Assembly: GCF_003443895.1 (NCBI RefSeq)
Contig: NZ_QQOA01000046.1
Coordinates: forward strand, 1 to 53,365
Direction: 5' to 3'
DNA length: 53,365 nucleotides
Source: Paraburkholderia phosphatilytica
GTDB lineage: Bacteria > Pseudomonadota > Gammaproteobacteria > Burkholderiales > Burkholderiaceae
The notes below the pieces were generated by a model, which saw only the letters and a program-made list of their open reading frames with translations, made no database searches and was not told the origin of the DNA. A program made the position numbers and the translations under genes. Positions 8,317 through 16,002 of the stretch are shown here, one piece after another. The stretch's first letter is position 1. Each line of letters starts with the position of its first letter.

Positions 8317-9891
8317 TCAGCCAGCAGGGTTTTCACCCTGTTCGGGCTCGGGTGCGCCAGTGACCGGCATGCCAAGAATGCTGATCTCGAACGTCGGCGT
8401 TGCCGCAAGCGATTCGAGGTCGGGGTCTTCGGGATAACGCGGAAGAAGCGGCAGGATCACCGAGCCGCCGACCACGGCGCGCAGGCTGTCGTCAGCTGGC
8501 CGCAGCCCCCAGATGTCCTGATAGACGATGGGCACGACATGACCGTCGACGCTGGCATTGCCGAGATACAGCATCACGTGTCCGCCGATATAGACGAGCG
8601 TGTGCATTGCCTCACCATGCCGGGACAGGTAGTCGAGTCGTTCAGCTGGCGTCGACTGCGACAGATCGATCATATGCCCCGCGCTCATCTGCGTCGACGA
8701 ATGGCGCGGCAGCCAAACGCCGAACGCGGCGAAGATGCTCTGCAGTTCTGACGAGCAGTCGTTGTCGAAGTTCGTGTTTCCCCACCCGTACGGACGCCCG
8801 ATGAGCGCCTTGAGCAAGGTCGCGAGATGGCGCGGCGTGGCAGTCAGCGGCGCGATGGCGACGTCGCTCGCGTCCAGCGTCGCTGTGCGTATCACCGCCT
8901 GTCCGTCTGGGTTGCGCGCGGGCACGAGCATGCCGGCGTTGCCCGCTGTCGAGGCAGGCTGCAACGGTAGCAGTGTTCCGGCAGGAGCATCGAAACGGTA
9001 CACGCCACGGTCATCGCGTACCGGCACGGACGCGGCAACGACGACGCCGAGCCTGCCACGCGAGGCGACCCGCCAGGTGTGGACAAACGCATCATCCACC
9101 GAGGCGACGCCATCGCTTCGGACCCAACCCTGTACATCGGGCGTCTGCACATAGCTCCAGCTGCCGTCGGCGCTCGTGCCGAGCATATACAGCGGCGTGC
9201 CGGGCCGCACGGCACTCACCTGCAGGTTGTCGAACGGATAGCCCTCCCCGGCGATCCGGTAGTCGTAGAACGAGGGATCGAGAGTCGGCAGTTCCCGAAC
9301 CGGCAGCGTGGTCGTTGCAATCGCGCGGCGCGACGCATCGTAGCTGTTCGCGCGCGTGAACTGCCCAGCGTCGACATTTCGCGCGATCGCATCGATCCAC
9401 GCCCTGGTGTGCGCCCTGAAATTCATCCCATAGCCGACGAGGCGGCCCGGCTTGTCCGAATTGTCGAAGCGCGCAAACCGCTGCTCCTGCAGTGCAACGA
9501 TATCCTTGCCGCCGTTCGCGTAGACCTGACGGCCAATGTACGCGGGGTTCCACGGCGAAGGATCATCGGGCGCTGCGCCGAAGTATCGATCGGACAGCGC
9601 GGCAAACTGCGCACGCTGAACGTCGGCGGCAAGGAAAGGCACGTCGTAGTTCGGGCTGCGCGGGTCGATCCAGCGATCGACGTTCTGGTCGTAGTGGCCG
9701 AGCGGAAAGACAGAAATCGGCGCGGAGGTCACCGGGCCGCCGTCACGCAACCGTGTCGTGGATTCACCCGCGCAACCGGAAAGCGCGCTCACGACAGCCA
9801 GGCAGGCGATCAGCGCATACCGGACGGCGTGGATTCGCCCTGGTGCGCGATCCGCTGCGCGCGGTGCAACGGAGTGGAAAGCATCGATCAT
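8317..9891 (-). CDS. SH3-domain NlpC/P60 peptidase lipoprotein
   Basis: 524 residues. A lipobox LSGC near residue 39, after a hydrophobic stretch (YALIACLAVVSA), marks an outer-membrane or periplasmic lipoprotein. Residues ~60-200 resemble the N-terminal stabilising domain of this peptidase group, ~205-350 hold two bacterial SH3 folds (GTPLYMLGTSADGSWSYV), and ~375-490 the NlpC/P60 domain with catalytic Cys in GWGNTNFDNDCSS and His in GGHVMLYLG. The family cleaves gamma-D-glutamyl-diamino acid bonds in peptidoglycan stem peptides. The ATG has a poor ribosome site, but the signal sequence fixes the start region. No neighbouring gene shares an obvious pathway. Confidence 0.85.
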   Translation of the reverse strand: MIDAFHSVAPRAADRAPGRIHAVRYALIACLAVVSALSGCAGESTTRLRDGGPVTSAPISVFPLGHYDQNVDRWIDPRSPNYDVPFLAADVQRAQFAALSDRYFGAAPDDPSPWNPAYIGRQVYANGGKDIVALQEQRFARFDNSDKPGRLVGYGMNFRAHTRAWIDAIARNVDAGQFTRANSYDASRRAIATTTLPVRELPTLDPSFYDYRIAGEGYPFDNLQVSAVRPGTPLYMLGTSADGSWSYVQTPDVQGWVRSDGVASVDDAFVHTWRVASRGRLGVVVAASVPVRDDRGVYRFDAPAGTLLPLQPASTAGNAGMLVPARNPDGQAVIRTATLDASDVAIAPLTATPRHLATLLKALIGRPYGWGNTNFDNDCSSELQSIFAAFGVWLPRHSSTQMSAGHMIDLSQSTPAERLDYLSRHGEAMHTLVYIGGHVMLYLGNASVDGHVVPIVYQDIWGLRPADDSLRAVVGGSVILPLLPRYPEDPDLESLAATPTFEISILGMPVTGAPEPEQGENPAG

Positions 9892-10027
9892 TGCAGTAGA
9901 AATAGCCCAGCGAGGAGCCGATGATACGCGGACGGTTCTTCCAGGCTACGCTGCCATAGAAAGTGGCTTCGCCTTCCATGTGCACGCACAACGCGTCGCG
10001 AAAGTCCCGTACCCATCGTGCAGAAGC

Positions 10028-11326
10028 CTACCCGACCTCGACGCGATTACGGCCTGACTCTTTCGCCGCGTAGAGCGCCCGGTCCGCCCGCCGCATCAAC
10101 GCGTCGACATCGCGCTCGCCCGCTTCCCGTGTGACGATACCGATACTGACGGTAAACGGGATCGGCTTCACGCGCCACGCGTGCTCGAAATCCTGTTCCT
10201 CGAAACGGCGTCGCAGCGCCTCCGCGATCCGATGCGCGAGCGCGGCATCCGCGCCCGGCAATGCCGCGACGAATTCCTCCCCTCCCCAGCGCGCGAACAA
10301 GCCGGACTCGTGCGGAATCGACATACCCACCTTCGCCAGCACCCGCAGTACTTCGTCGCCGATATCGTGGCCGTAGCTGTCGTTGATCTTCTTGAAGTAG
10401 TCGATGTCGAGGATAAACACAGACAGAAGGTCGTCGGTGCCGAGCACCTTTTCGACGAAATCCAGAAACTCGCGGCGATTTGGCAAGCCTGTCAGAGCGT
10501 CGGTCACAGCCTGCTTCTTCAGCAGATCGATGAGCTGGGCGCGCTCGCTGATATCGCGAACAACTGCCGTGAATTCGATCACGCCATTCACTTTGATCTT
10601 CGAAATCGCGATTTCGACGGGGATGATGGTGCCATCGCGATGCCGTCCATACACGCTGTTGCTTTCGTCCATGCGAGGCGGCGTGATCGACCGCAAGCTC
10701 ATCTGCACCGAGTCGGCGAACTGCTTGACGTTTCGGGAATGATTCGCGCGAAACCTTTCCGGCAACAGGATTTCGATCCTCTGCCCCAGCACTTCTGCCG
10801 ACTTGTAGCCGAACAGGTTTTCTGCCGCGCGATTGAAGAACGTGATGTTGTGGTGTTCGTTGATCGTCACGATCGCGTCGTAAGCCGAGTCGACCACCGC
10901 ACGAAAACGGGAGGCGCTCACCTCCAGTTCATGCGCCAGCTGCATCTTCGAGACGGTATCGAAACCCGTCACGAGGACTTCGCGCACGGCCGCACCACTG
11001 CCCGTATGTCTGAGCGGTTTCAGCGAGAGATGCCACGGGTGCACGCCGTCATGCAGCGTGAAAGACTGCTGAAGTTCCTGCGCCGCCCCAGACGTAAAGC
11101 ACGCAAGGAGTTGCTCGCGCAACGCGACTCCCGCTTGATCCGGAAGCAGCGCGTCGAATGGAATGGGGAACGCGTGCCAATCCGCGGGCATCCCACCCGC
11201 CATCTGGATGAACGGGTCGTTGCAGGCACGGATGACGAACTCGCCGTGAGCATCGCGCCCGACGACAGCGAAGCCGACCAGCGCGCCGTCCACGTACTCC
11301 TGTGATCTGTTACTCAAATCCGACAT
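10028..11326 (-). CDS. PAS-GGDEF diguanylate cyclase
   Basis: 432 residues. A PAS domain spans ~130-255 (SRFRAVVDSAYDAIVTINE, then NLFGYKSAEVLGQ), preceded by a PAS-like sensor at ~10-120. The C-terminal GGDEF domain (~265-430) carries the active-site motif RWGGEEF and the nucleotide-binding DALTGLPNRREF and DIDYFKKINDSYGH, so it should make cyclic-di-GMP from two GTP. The inhibitory I-site RxxD expected five residues before the motif reads HESG here, so product inhibition is probably absent. No transmembrane segment is seen, suggesting a cytosolic sensor. It is transcribed alone, with ribosome-site-like AAGG shortly before the ATG. Confidence 0.92.
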   Translation of the reverse strand: MSDLSNRSQEYVDGALVGFAVVGRDAHGEFVIRACNDPFIQMAGGMPADWHAFPIPFDALLPDQAGVALREQLLACFTSGAAQELQQSFTLHDGVHPWHLSLKPLRHTGSGAAVREVLVTGFDTVSKMQLAHELEVSASRFRAVVDSAYDAIVTINEHHNITFFNRAAENLFGYKSAEVLGQRIEILLPERFRANHSRNVKQFADSVQMSLRSITPPRMDESNSVYGRHRDGTIIPVEIAISKIKVNGVIEFTAVVRDISERAQLIDLLKKQAVTDALTGLPNRREFLDFVEKVLGTDDLLSVFILDIDYFKKINDSYGHDIGDEVLRVLAKVGMSIPHESGLFARWGGEEFVAALPGADAALAHRIAEALRRRFEEQDFEHAWRVKPIPFTVSIGIVTREAGERDVDALMRRADRALYAAKESGRNRVEVG

Positions 11327-11498
11327 AGCCTTACCTTACGACACGTTGATGCGGCACCCATTCAGGTAGTGAAGGGTGTCGCTGAAACCGCCGCATCGAC
11401 TGTTGATATCGGCAAGGCGTCAGGAGTCTTGAGGGAGGAAAGCGACAGGACAGCTTGAGAGGCTTTCCAACAGACCAACACACTGACAAAACGTCGTA

Positions 11499-12152
11499 TT
11501 ACACCAACGGAGAAGCAAGCCCTTCGGTTTTGATCGCGCGCTGGACCGCGGTTCGCTCCATCATCCGTTGCAGATACTGACCGAGCAGCGGCCATAGGCG
11601 CGCGGGTTTCGAGAAACCCCTCGTCCACCGGCAGAGCATGAACGCGTAGGGATCGAGGATCGTGTAGTGCTGTCCCAGTAACCAGGGGCCATTGCTCGAT
11701 TGAAGCTGGAACTCCAGCTGGTCAAGCAAGGTGCCGATTTTCAACTCAGCGTGAACTCGCACCTGGTTCGCACCCGGCGCGTTGCCAGCGTCCACCCAGC
11801 GCTCCGGATAAAAATAGACAATCAACGCCGCTTGCAGTGTGTTCGTCAGCCACATGAGCCACTTGTAAAACTCCGCACGTCCCGGCGTTGCCAGTTGTGG
11901 CGCGATTCCGCTTTCTGGATGGGTGTCGGCCAGATGCAGGCAGATGGCAGCCGTCTCGTACAGCACCATATCGCCATCAACCAGTACCGGGATCAATCCG
12001 TTGGGGTTCAGCCGCAGATACTCCGCTGACTTGTGCTCATGCTGCCTGCGATCCACCAGCACTAACTCGAACGGCTGGCCGATTTCTTCCAGAACAATGT
12101 GAGGAGCCATGCTTGCATTGCTCGGGTAATAGAACAGTTTTTTGATGGTCAT
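11499..12152 (-). CDS. Glutathione S-transferase family protein
   Basis: 217 residues, a standard length. The thioredoxin-like N-terminal domain has MTIKKLFYYPSNASMAPHIV with the candidate catalytic Ser/Tyr region, the cis-Pro loop NPNGLIPVLV and the glutathione-gamma-glutamyl binding motif ETAAICLHLAD; the helical C-terminal domain follows (GPWLLGQHYTILDPYAFML). Such enzymes conjugate glutathione to electrophiles or act as reductases; the substrate cannot be read from sequence. It lies about 100 bp downstream of the arr gene on the same strand and may share its transcript, which would pair two detoxification functions. Confidence 0.9.
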   Translation of the reverse strand: MTIKKLFYYPSNASMAPHIVLEEIGQPFELVLVDRRQHEHKSAEYLRLNPNGLIPVLVDGDMVLYETAAICLHLADTHPESGIAPQLATPGRAEFYKWLMWLTNTLQAALIVYFYPERWVDAGNAPGANQVRVHAELKIGTLLDQLEFQLQSSNGPWLLGQHYTILDPYAFMLCRWTRGFSKPARLWPLLGQYLQRMMERTAVQRAIKTEGLASPLV

Positions 12153-12256
12153 GTTTAACGGTGGTCATTGACGTCTGGCTTGTCGGGCTCACAGTACCGC
12201 TCCCGGAATTCACATGCTCGTCGCACATACACGCGGAACGAGTGTCATGGCGATGT

Positions 12257-12670
12257 CTAGTCGATGATATTGGTACCGTCCGCCTTTGCGCGCTCAACGT
12301 TCATCTTCATCTGCTGCAGCCGTTCAGGCGAGTGCCCTTGCCAATGCACAACTTCAGCAATGACCCGCAATGGATTCTGGGAGCGATATGAAAGCGCTGG
12401 ATTACCGGGAAACTTTTTGTCCGTCAGGTTCGGATCGTCGATGAACGGCCCGGTTGGTTCTACGACATAGATGCGTTCCCGTCCGCTGCCGGTCGCCAGT
12501 TCAGCGCCCCAGATCGCTGCATCCAGCGTGGCCGTGAAATAAACCCAGGACAGTGGCTTGACGTCCGTGAAATTGGACTGGTAACCGACTACGACAAGGT
12601 CTCCGGGTTTTAAATCCGCTCGCGTGCCGTGGAAGAACGATTGTGAAAACGTAGTTGCGGCAGATGACAT
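12257..12670 (-). CDS. arr: NAD(+)--rifampin ADP-ribosyltransferase (Arr family)
   Basis: 137 residues, the normal size for Arr. The sequence follows the family closely: FFHGTRADLKPGDLVVVGY, VYFTATLDAAIWGAELA, ERIYVVEPTGPFIDDPNL, TDKKFPGNPALSYRS and HWQGHSPERLQQM. Arr transfers ADP-ribose from NAD to the C23 hydroxyl of rifamycins and inactivates them. The ATG is preceded by AAGG at 6 nt. It stands on the chromosome-like background beside a glutathione transferase and a LysR gene, with no integron or insertion-sequence signs, so it looks like an intrinsic environmental arr copy rather than a mobile cassette. Activity is predicted from family conservation only. Confidence 0.93.
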   Translation of the reverse strand: MSSAATTFSQSFFHGTRADLKPGDLVVVGYQSNFTDVKPLSWVYFTATLDAAIWGAELATGSGRERIYVVEPTGPFIDDPNLTDKKFPGNPALSYRSQNPLRVIAEVVHWQGHSPERLQQMKMNVERAKADGTNIID

Positions 12671-12884
12671 AGACGACCTTGAATCGCCAACTCACGCTGA
12701 CAATGCGATTGAATATACCATCTGGTGTCGGATGGCATGTCGCGATTTCGATCGGCCGGCAACTATGCTGCTTACACATCATCTCGAACGACGAGACCGA
12801 GCGATATCAGGTTGTCTCCGAGCACAAGCCTGGTCGCTTCGTGGCGCGCCGTTGAACATCGCATCGCCGAAAGAGACACCGCCG

Positions 12885-13772
12885 CTATGCCGCAACCATC
12901 ATCGGGCCGGATTCGGCACGCGTCACATCGAGGAATACCTGCATCGCGCTGGAAACAAAACCGTCACGCCGACGAATGAACAGCGTCTCGACGTGCGCTT
13001 TTTCCGGTGGAATGCGATGGATAACGACCCCATCCCGCTCTGCTGCCGCGGAAACGACGGCTCGGGGCAGAAGCGTGATGCCGACTCCAGCCGCGACGCA
13101 CGCGAGGATGGCGTCAGTGGAACCGAATTCGAGCGGAGTTGCAGCGACGATACCCATGTCGGCCAGCAGCGTATCGAGACGCTGGCGATATGAGCAACCG
13201 AGCCGGAACACGATCGTCTTGAGATCCGGCACCGACGAAAGCAGCTTCAGGGTTCGCACCGTTCGCGGCGTGATCAGCACCAGCTCTTCCCGAAAGATCG
13301 TGTCGCTGCACAGCTCGGGATGATCGAGCGGGCCAGCGACGAAGGCACCGTCGAGCCGGCCGTCGGCGACGTCCGTGATCAGACTGCACGTCGTCCCCGT
13401 TGCAAGGGATAGTCGCACCTCCGGATATCGGCGCGCGAAGCCGCTCAGTATCGGCGACAGGCGCAGGGCGGCGGTCGTCTCCAGCGTGCCGAGCGCCAGC
13501 GGGCCGCCCGGCTGTCCTTCATCGAGGGCGGCCGTTTTCGCATCCGCAACGAGTTTGGCAATTCGCGTTGCGTAAGGGAGCAGGCGCCGCCCTGCCGGCG
13601 TCATGCTGACGCCGCGCGCGTGCCGTTGAAACAGCGGCACACCCACTTCGCGTTCGAGCGACCGGATTCGCGCGGTCACATTGGACTGGACCGTATGCAG
13701 TTCCGCGGCTGCCCGATTCATGCTGCCGTGACGTGCTACGGCTTCGAATACCTTGAGGTCGGCGACGTCCAT
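12885..13772 (-). CDS. LysR family transcriptional regulator
   Basis: 295 residues. The N-terminal winged helix (MDVADLKVFEAVARHGSMNR, then AAELHTVQSNVTARIRSLE) and the TPAGRRLLPYA linker are typical; the effector-binding domain follows from ~90. The ATG at 13772 was chosen because GGAGG lies 8 nt upstream, whereas the in-frame GTG at 13781 abuts that site. It is the last gene of a leftward run with MmgE/PrpD and two tautomerases, 35 bp after the nearer tautomerase, so it probably controls that operon and perhaps the divergent flavoprotein. The ligand is unknown. Confidence 0.9.
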   Translation of the reverse strand: MDVADLKVFEAVARHGSMNRAAAELHTVQSNVTARIRSLEREVGVPLFQRHARGVSMTPAGRRLLPYATRIAKLVADAKTAALDEGQPGGPLALGTLETTAALRLSPILSGFARRYPEVRLSLATGTTCSLITDVADGRLDGAFVAGPLDHPELCSDTIFREELVLITPRTVRTLKLLSSVPDLKTIVFRLGCSYRQRLDTLLADMGIVAATPLEFGSTDAILACVAAGVGITLLPRAVVSAAAERDGVVIHRIPPEKAHVETLFIRRRDGFVSSAMQVFLDVTRAESGPMMVAA

Positions 13773-13816
13773 GTTCTGCACCTCCAGACGATGGAAAACA
13801 GGCGCGAATCGCTATT

Positions 13817-14017
13817 TTAGGCTCTTTCCCCGTATTCTTCGCCGTTGATCCGGCTGGAGACGCTGATGTTTTCCACAGGATGCTCGTGAATGATCACGTT
13901 GATGATCTTTGGATCGGAGCCGATCGATTCGTGCGTCACCTGGATGATGTCCCGCATCAGCTTTTCGCGACGCTCCGCACTCAGCCCCTGCTTGATATGG
14001 CATTCGATGAACGGCAT
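13817..14017 (-). CDS. 4-oxalocrotonate tautomerase family protein with Pro1
   Basis: 66 residues starting MPFIECHIKQGLSAERREKL. After Met removal Pro1 becomes the N-terminal catalytic base of the tautomerase superfamily. The ATG at 14017 was preferred over the one at 14023 because it exposes Pro1 and has GGAGG at 9 nt. Family members isomerise enol/keto forms of dicarboxylates, or dehalogenate or hydrate unsaturated acids. It is 48 bp downstream of a second small tautomerase-like gene whose first residue is Ala, suggesting the two may form a mixed hexamer, and both follow an MmgE/PrpD gene. Confidence 0.85.
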   Translation of the reverse strand: MPFIECHIKQGLSAERREKLMRDIIQVTHESIGSDPKIINVIIHEHPVENISVSSRINGEEYGERA

Positions 14018-14065
14018 GGCCATGCTCCTCCGCTTCGTGTTACTCCTGTCTGCCGATCCAGCCAG

Positions 14066-14296
14066 TCACTTGAGACGGCTGATCAACGCCTTGTCGTCTG
14101 CCGCACCTTCGACATATTCCGGAAGATGCTCGCCGTGTTCGACAAAATTGACGCCGCGCCCCTCCCTGATCACCAGAAAGATGTCGTGGTGCGTTTCGCC
14201 CGTCGCCTCGCCAATGACTTTGAGCAATCCTGCTGCCAGCTTCCGCTTCTGTTCGTCGGTTCGTCCGAAACGCATGTCACATGAGATGAGCGCCAT
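14066..14296 (-). CDS. Tautomerase-like protein lacking the catalytic Pro1
   Basis: 76 residues. The pattern (MALISCDMRFGRTDEQKRKL, then GLLKVIGEATGETHHDIFLV and EHGEHLPEY) is that of tautomerase family proteins, which normally begin Met-Pro. Here codon 2 is GCG (Ala) instead of CCN, so the canonical N-terminal proline nucleophile is missing. The gene lies 24 bp after the MmgE/PrpD stop and 48 bp before a Pro1-bearing paralogue. It may be the non-catalytic partner of a heteromeric enzyme, as with two-chain members of the superfamily, or have another activity. Assignment is by pattern. Confidence 0.7.
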   Translation of the reverse strand: MALISCDMRFGRTDEQKRKLAAGLLKVIGEATGETHHDIFLVIREGRGVNFVEHGEHLPEYVEGAADDKALISRLK

Positions 14297-14320
14297 GTTT
14301 CTCTCCTGATGTAGCGGGGT

Positions 14321-15736
14321 TTACTGAATGCCGTGATGCGTCGCCGGAAATTCTGGTGTGCGATCCACGCGGACCATCAACGCCATCAACTCACCGATCG
14401 AACGATTTTCAAGGTCCGATACCCATTCGACGATCTCGTCTCGAAGGCTTTGGTCAGCGTATTGTTCGCTTAGCCAATGGAATTTCTCCACGGCCCGCTC
14501 CCAGGACAACGGGTTTTCCAGACCGCCTTCAAAGCCCGTATGCGCTTTCGTGAGCACACGGCCATCCTTGCAGCGGATCGTGATCCGGGTGTTGAGCGCC
14601 TCCGGATATTGCGCGCTGAAAGTTTCGTCGGCACGTACCGTGACACGCGCGAGCAGCGCTTGCGCATCGTCGGCACGGATGCGCTCCGGTTCCAGCTGAG
14701 CCGGCCCCACGACGTCATCCAGCAGTGCTGCGGCGATCAGATACTTGAGGTTGTAGTCAGCCTGCTCCTTCGTCCGCGGCGAGTCCTTCGATCCGAAACT
14801 CCCGCCTCCCGCGATGTCGTATCCCGTCTGGAAAATATCGCACGCGACCGATTCGACGTCCTCGCCGCGAACCCGGTTCGCACGCTTCAGAGCAAGCGTC
14901 GCTTCGAGCACGGGCTGTCCGTGGATCAACGAGCAGTACTTCTTCATCACGGTCTGATGGATGATGTCGAGGCGCGGATCGTTCCAGTCGATTTCGATCG
15001 GCTGCGCGAACATGCGCTCGAGGCCGTTGGGCCCTTCGAACAGACGAAGCGGACCTGTGAACCCGCGTTTTGCCAGCGACGCGGCATAGATGGCGCGCAT
15101 GCCGGTGATACCCGGCGAGAAGCCCTTCCATTGCGATACCGGCTCGGAATGAACGCAGGTCAGCGAAACGTTGTCCACGGTCGCGATCGCCACCGCATGC
15201 GCAATCTGTTCCGCCGACATGCCGAAGAGCTTGCCCGATCCCGCTGCCGACGAAGCCGCCAGCTGAATCGCGTGATTGAATCCTTTCGCCATGACCGGCA
15301 CGACGGCCGTGATGCGCGACTGGATTTCGTATGCCACCGCGAGCGCGAGCACGAACGCCTTGCCGCTCGCGCGCACATGCTCCGCGGCAGCGAGAATGGT
15401 TCCGAAGTTATCGCTCGGATGACACAGGCCACCCGGCGACATGTAGCTGTCAAGCAGATCGACATAGCGAACGAGGCCTGAGTTGTACAGCGCCGCCTGA
15501 TCGGGCGACGTCCTGCCACCGCCAATCAGCGAGCACGACCCAGCGCCAGCGCCGCGATACTCGTCGAACTGGTCGCGTAGTTCTGCGAACGGCTTGCCCG
15601 GTAGCGCGGCGATCGCACAGCCCAGGCTATCGAGGATGTTGCGTCTGAAAAGCTTCCTCGCGTCGGCGGACAAATGCTCTTCGCACGCGTTGCCGGCGAA
15701 CTGGCCGATGCGTTCGACGATGGTTGGCTCATTCAT
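14321..15736 (-). CDS. MmgE/PrpD family protein
   Basis: 471 residues, usual for the family. Diagnostic stretches include ARKLFRRNILDSLGCAIAA near the start, NSGLVRYVDLLDSYMSPGG, CHPSDNFGTILAAAE, and FNHAIQLAASSAAGSGKLFG. Relatives are 2-methylcitrate dehydratase PrpD, cis-aconitate decarboxylase and iminodisuccinate epimerase, so it probably dehydrates, decarboxylates or racemises a polycarboxylate. No prpB or prpC is nearby, which argues against propionate metabolism. It is the first gene of an operon with two tautomerases and a LysR regulator; the combination suggests isomerisation of an unsaturated dicarboxylate. GGAGG precedes the ATG at 9 nt. Confidence 0.88.
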   Translation of the reverse strand: MNEPTIVERIGQFAGNACEEHLSADARKLFRRNILDSLGCAIAALPGKPFAELRDQFDEYRGAGAGSCSLIGGGRTSPDQAALYNSGLVRYVDLLDSYMSPGGLCHPSDNFGTILAAAEHVRASGKAFVLALAVAYEIQSRITAVVPVMAKGFNHAIQLAASSAAGSGKLFGMSAEQIAHAVAIATVDNVSLTCVHSEPVSQWKGFSPGITGMRAIYAASLAKRGFTGPLRLFEGPNGLERMFAQPIEIDWNDPRLDIIHQTVMKKYCSLIHGQPVLEATLALKRANRVRGEDVESVACDIFQTGYDIAGGGSFGSKDSPRTKEQADYNLKYLIAAALLDDVVGPAQLEPERIRADDAQALLARVTVRADETFSAQYPEALNTRITIRCKDGRVLTKAHTGFEGGLENPLSWERAVEKFHWLSEQYADQSLRDEIVEWVSDLENRSIGELMALMVRVDRTPEFPATHHGIQ

Positions 15737-15871
15737 GCCCCACTGCCTCCATGGATTTCTGCCGGCCGGAGTCGCGACTGCGATGGTGGATACACCCTGG
15801 TCTCGCGGCGGCGCCCGCCTCTCGTTTCATACCTTCTCATCCTTCGAAATCGATATCAAACGAAATGATTG

Positions 15872-15903
15872 GATAGGGGTATCGCGTGTCCAGATAGCTA
15901 TCT
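15872..15903. promoter_or_regulatory. Two GATA/TATC inverted repeats in a divergent promoter region
   Basis: GATA-GGGG-TATC at 15872-15883 and the perfect 12-bp palindrome AGATAGCTATCT at 15892-15903 lie in the intergenic region between the leftward MmgE/PrpD operon and the rightward flavoprotein gene. The GATA half-sites start 21 bp apart, two helical turns, as expected for a regulator binding one face of DNA. The LysR protein encoded at 12885-13772 is the obvious candidate. No experimental support. Confidence 0.4.
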
Positions 15904-16002
15904 TTAATGTCGATGATCTCCAGGAAAATCCTAGAATAAGAATCAGCGCACGTTCATGACGTGTCCTGGGTAGACCGGCGTCGGTAAGGGCTGCAGCGAA
16001 AA

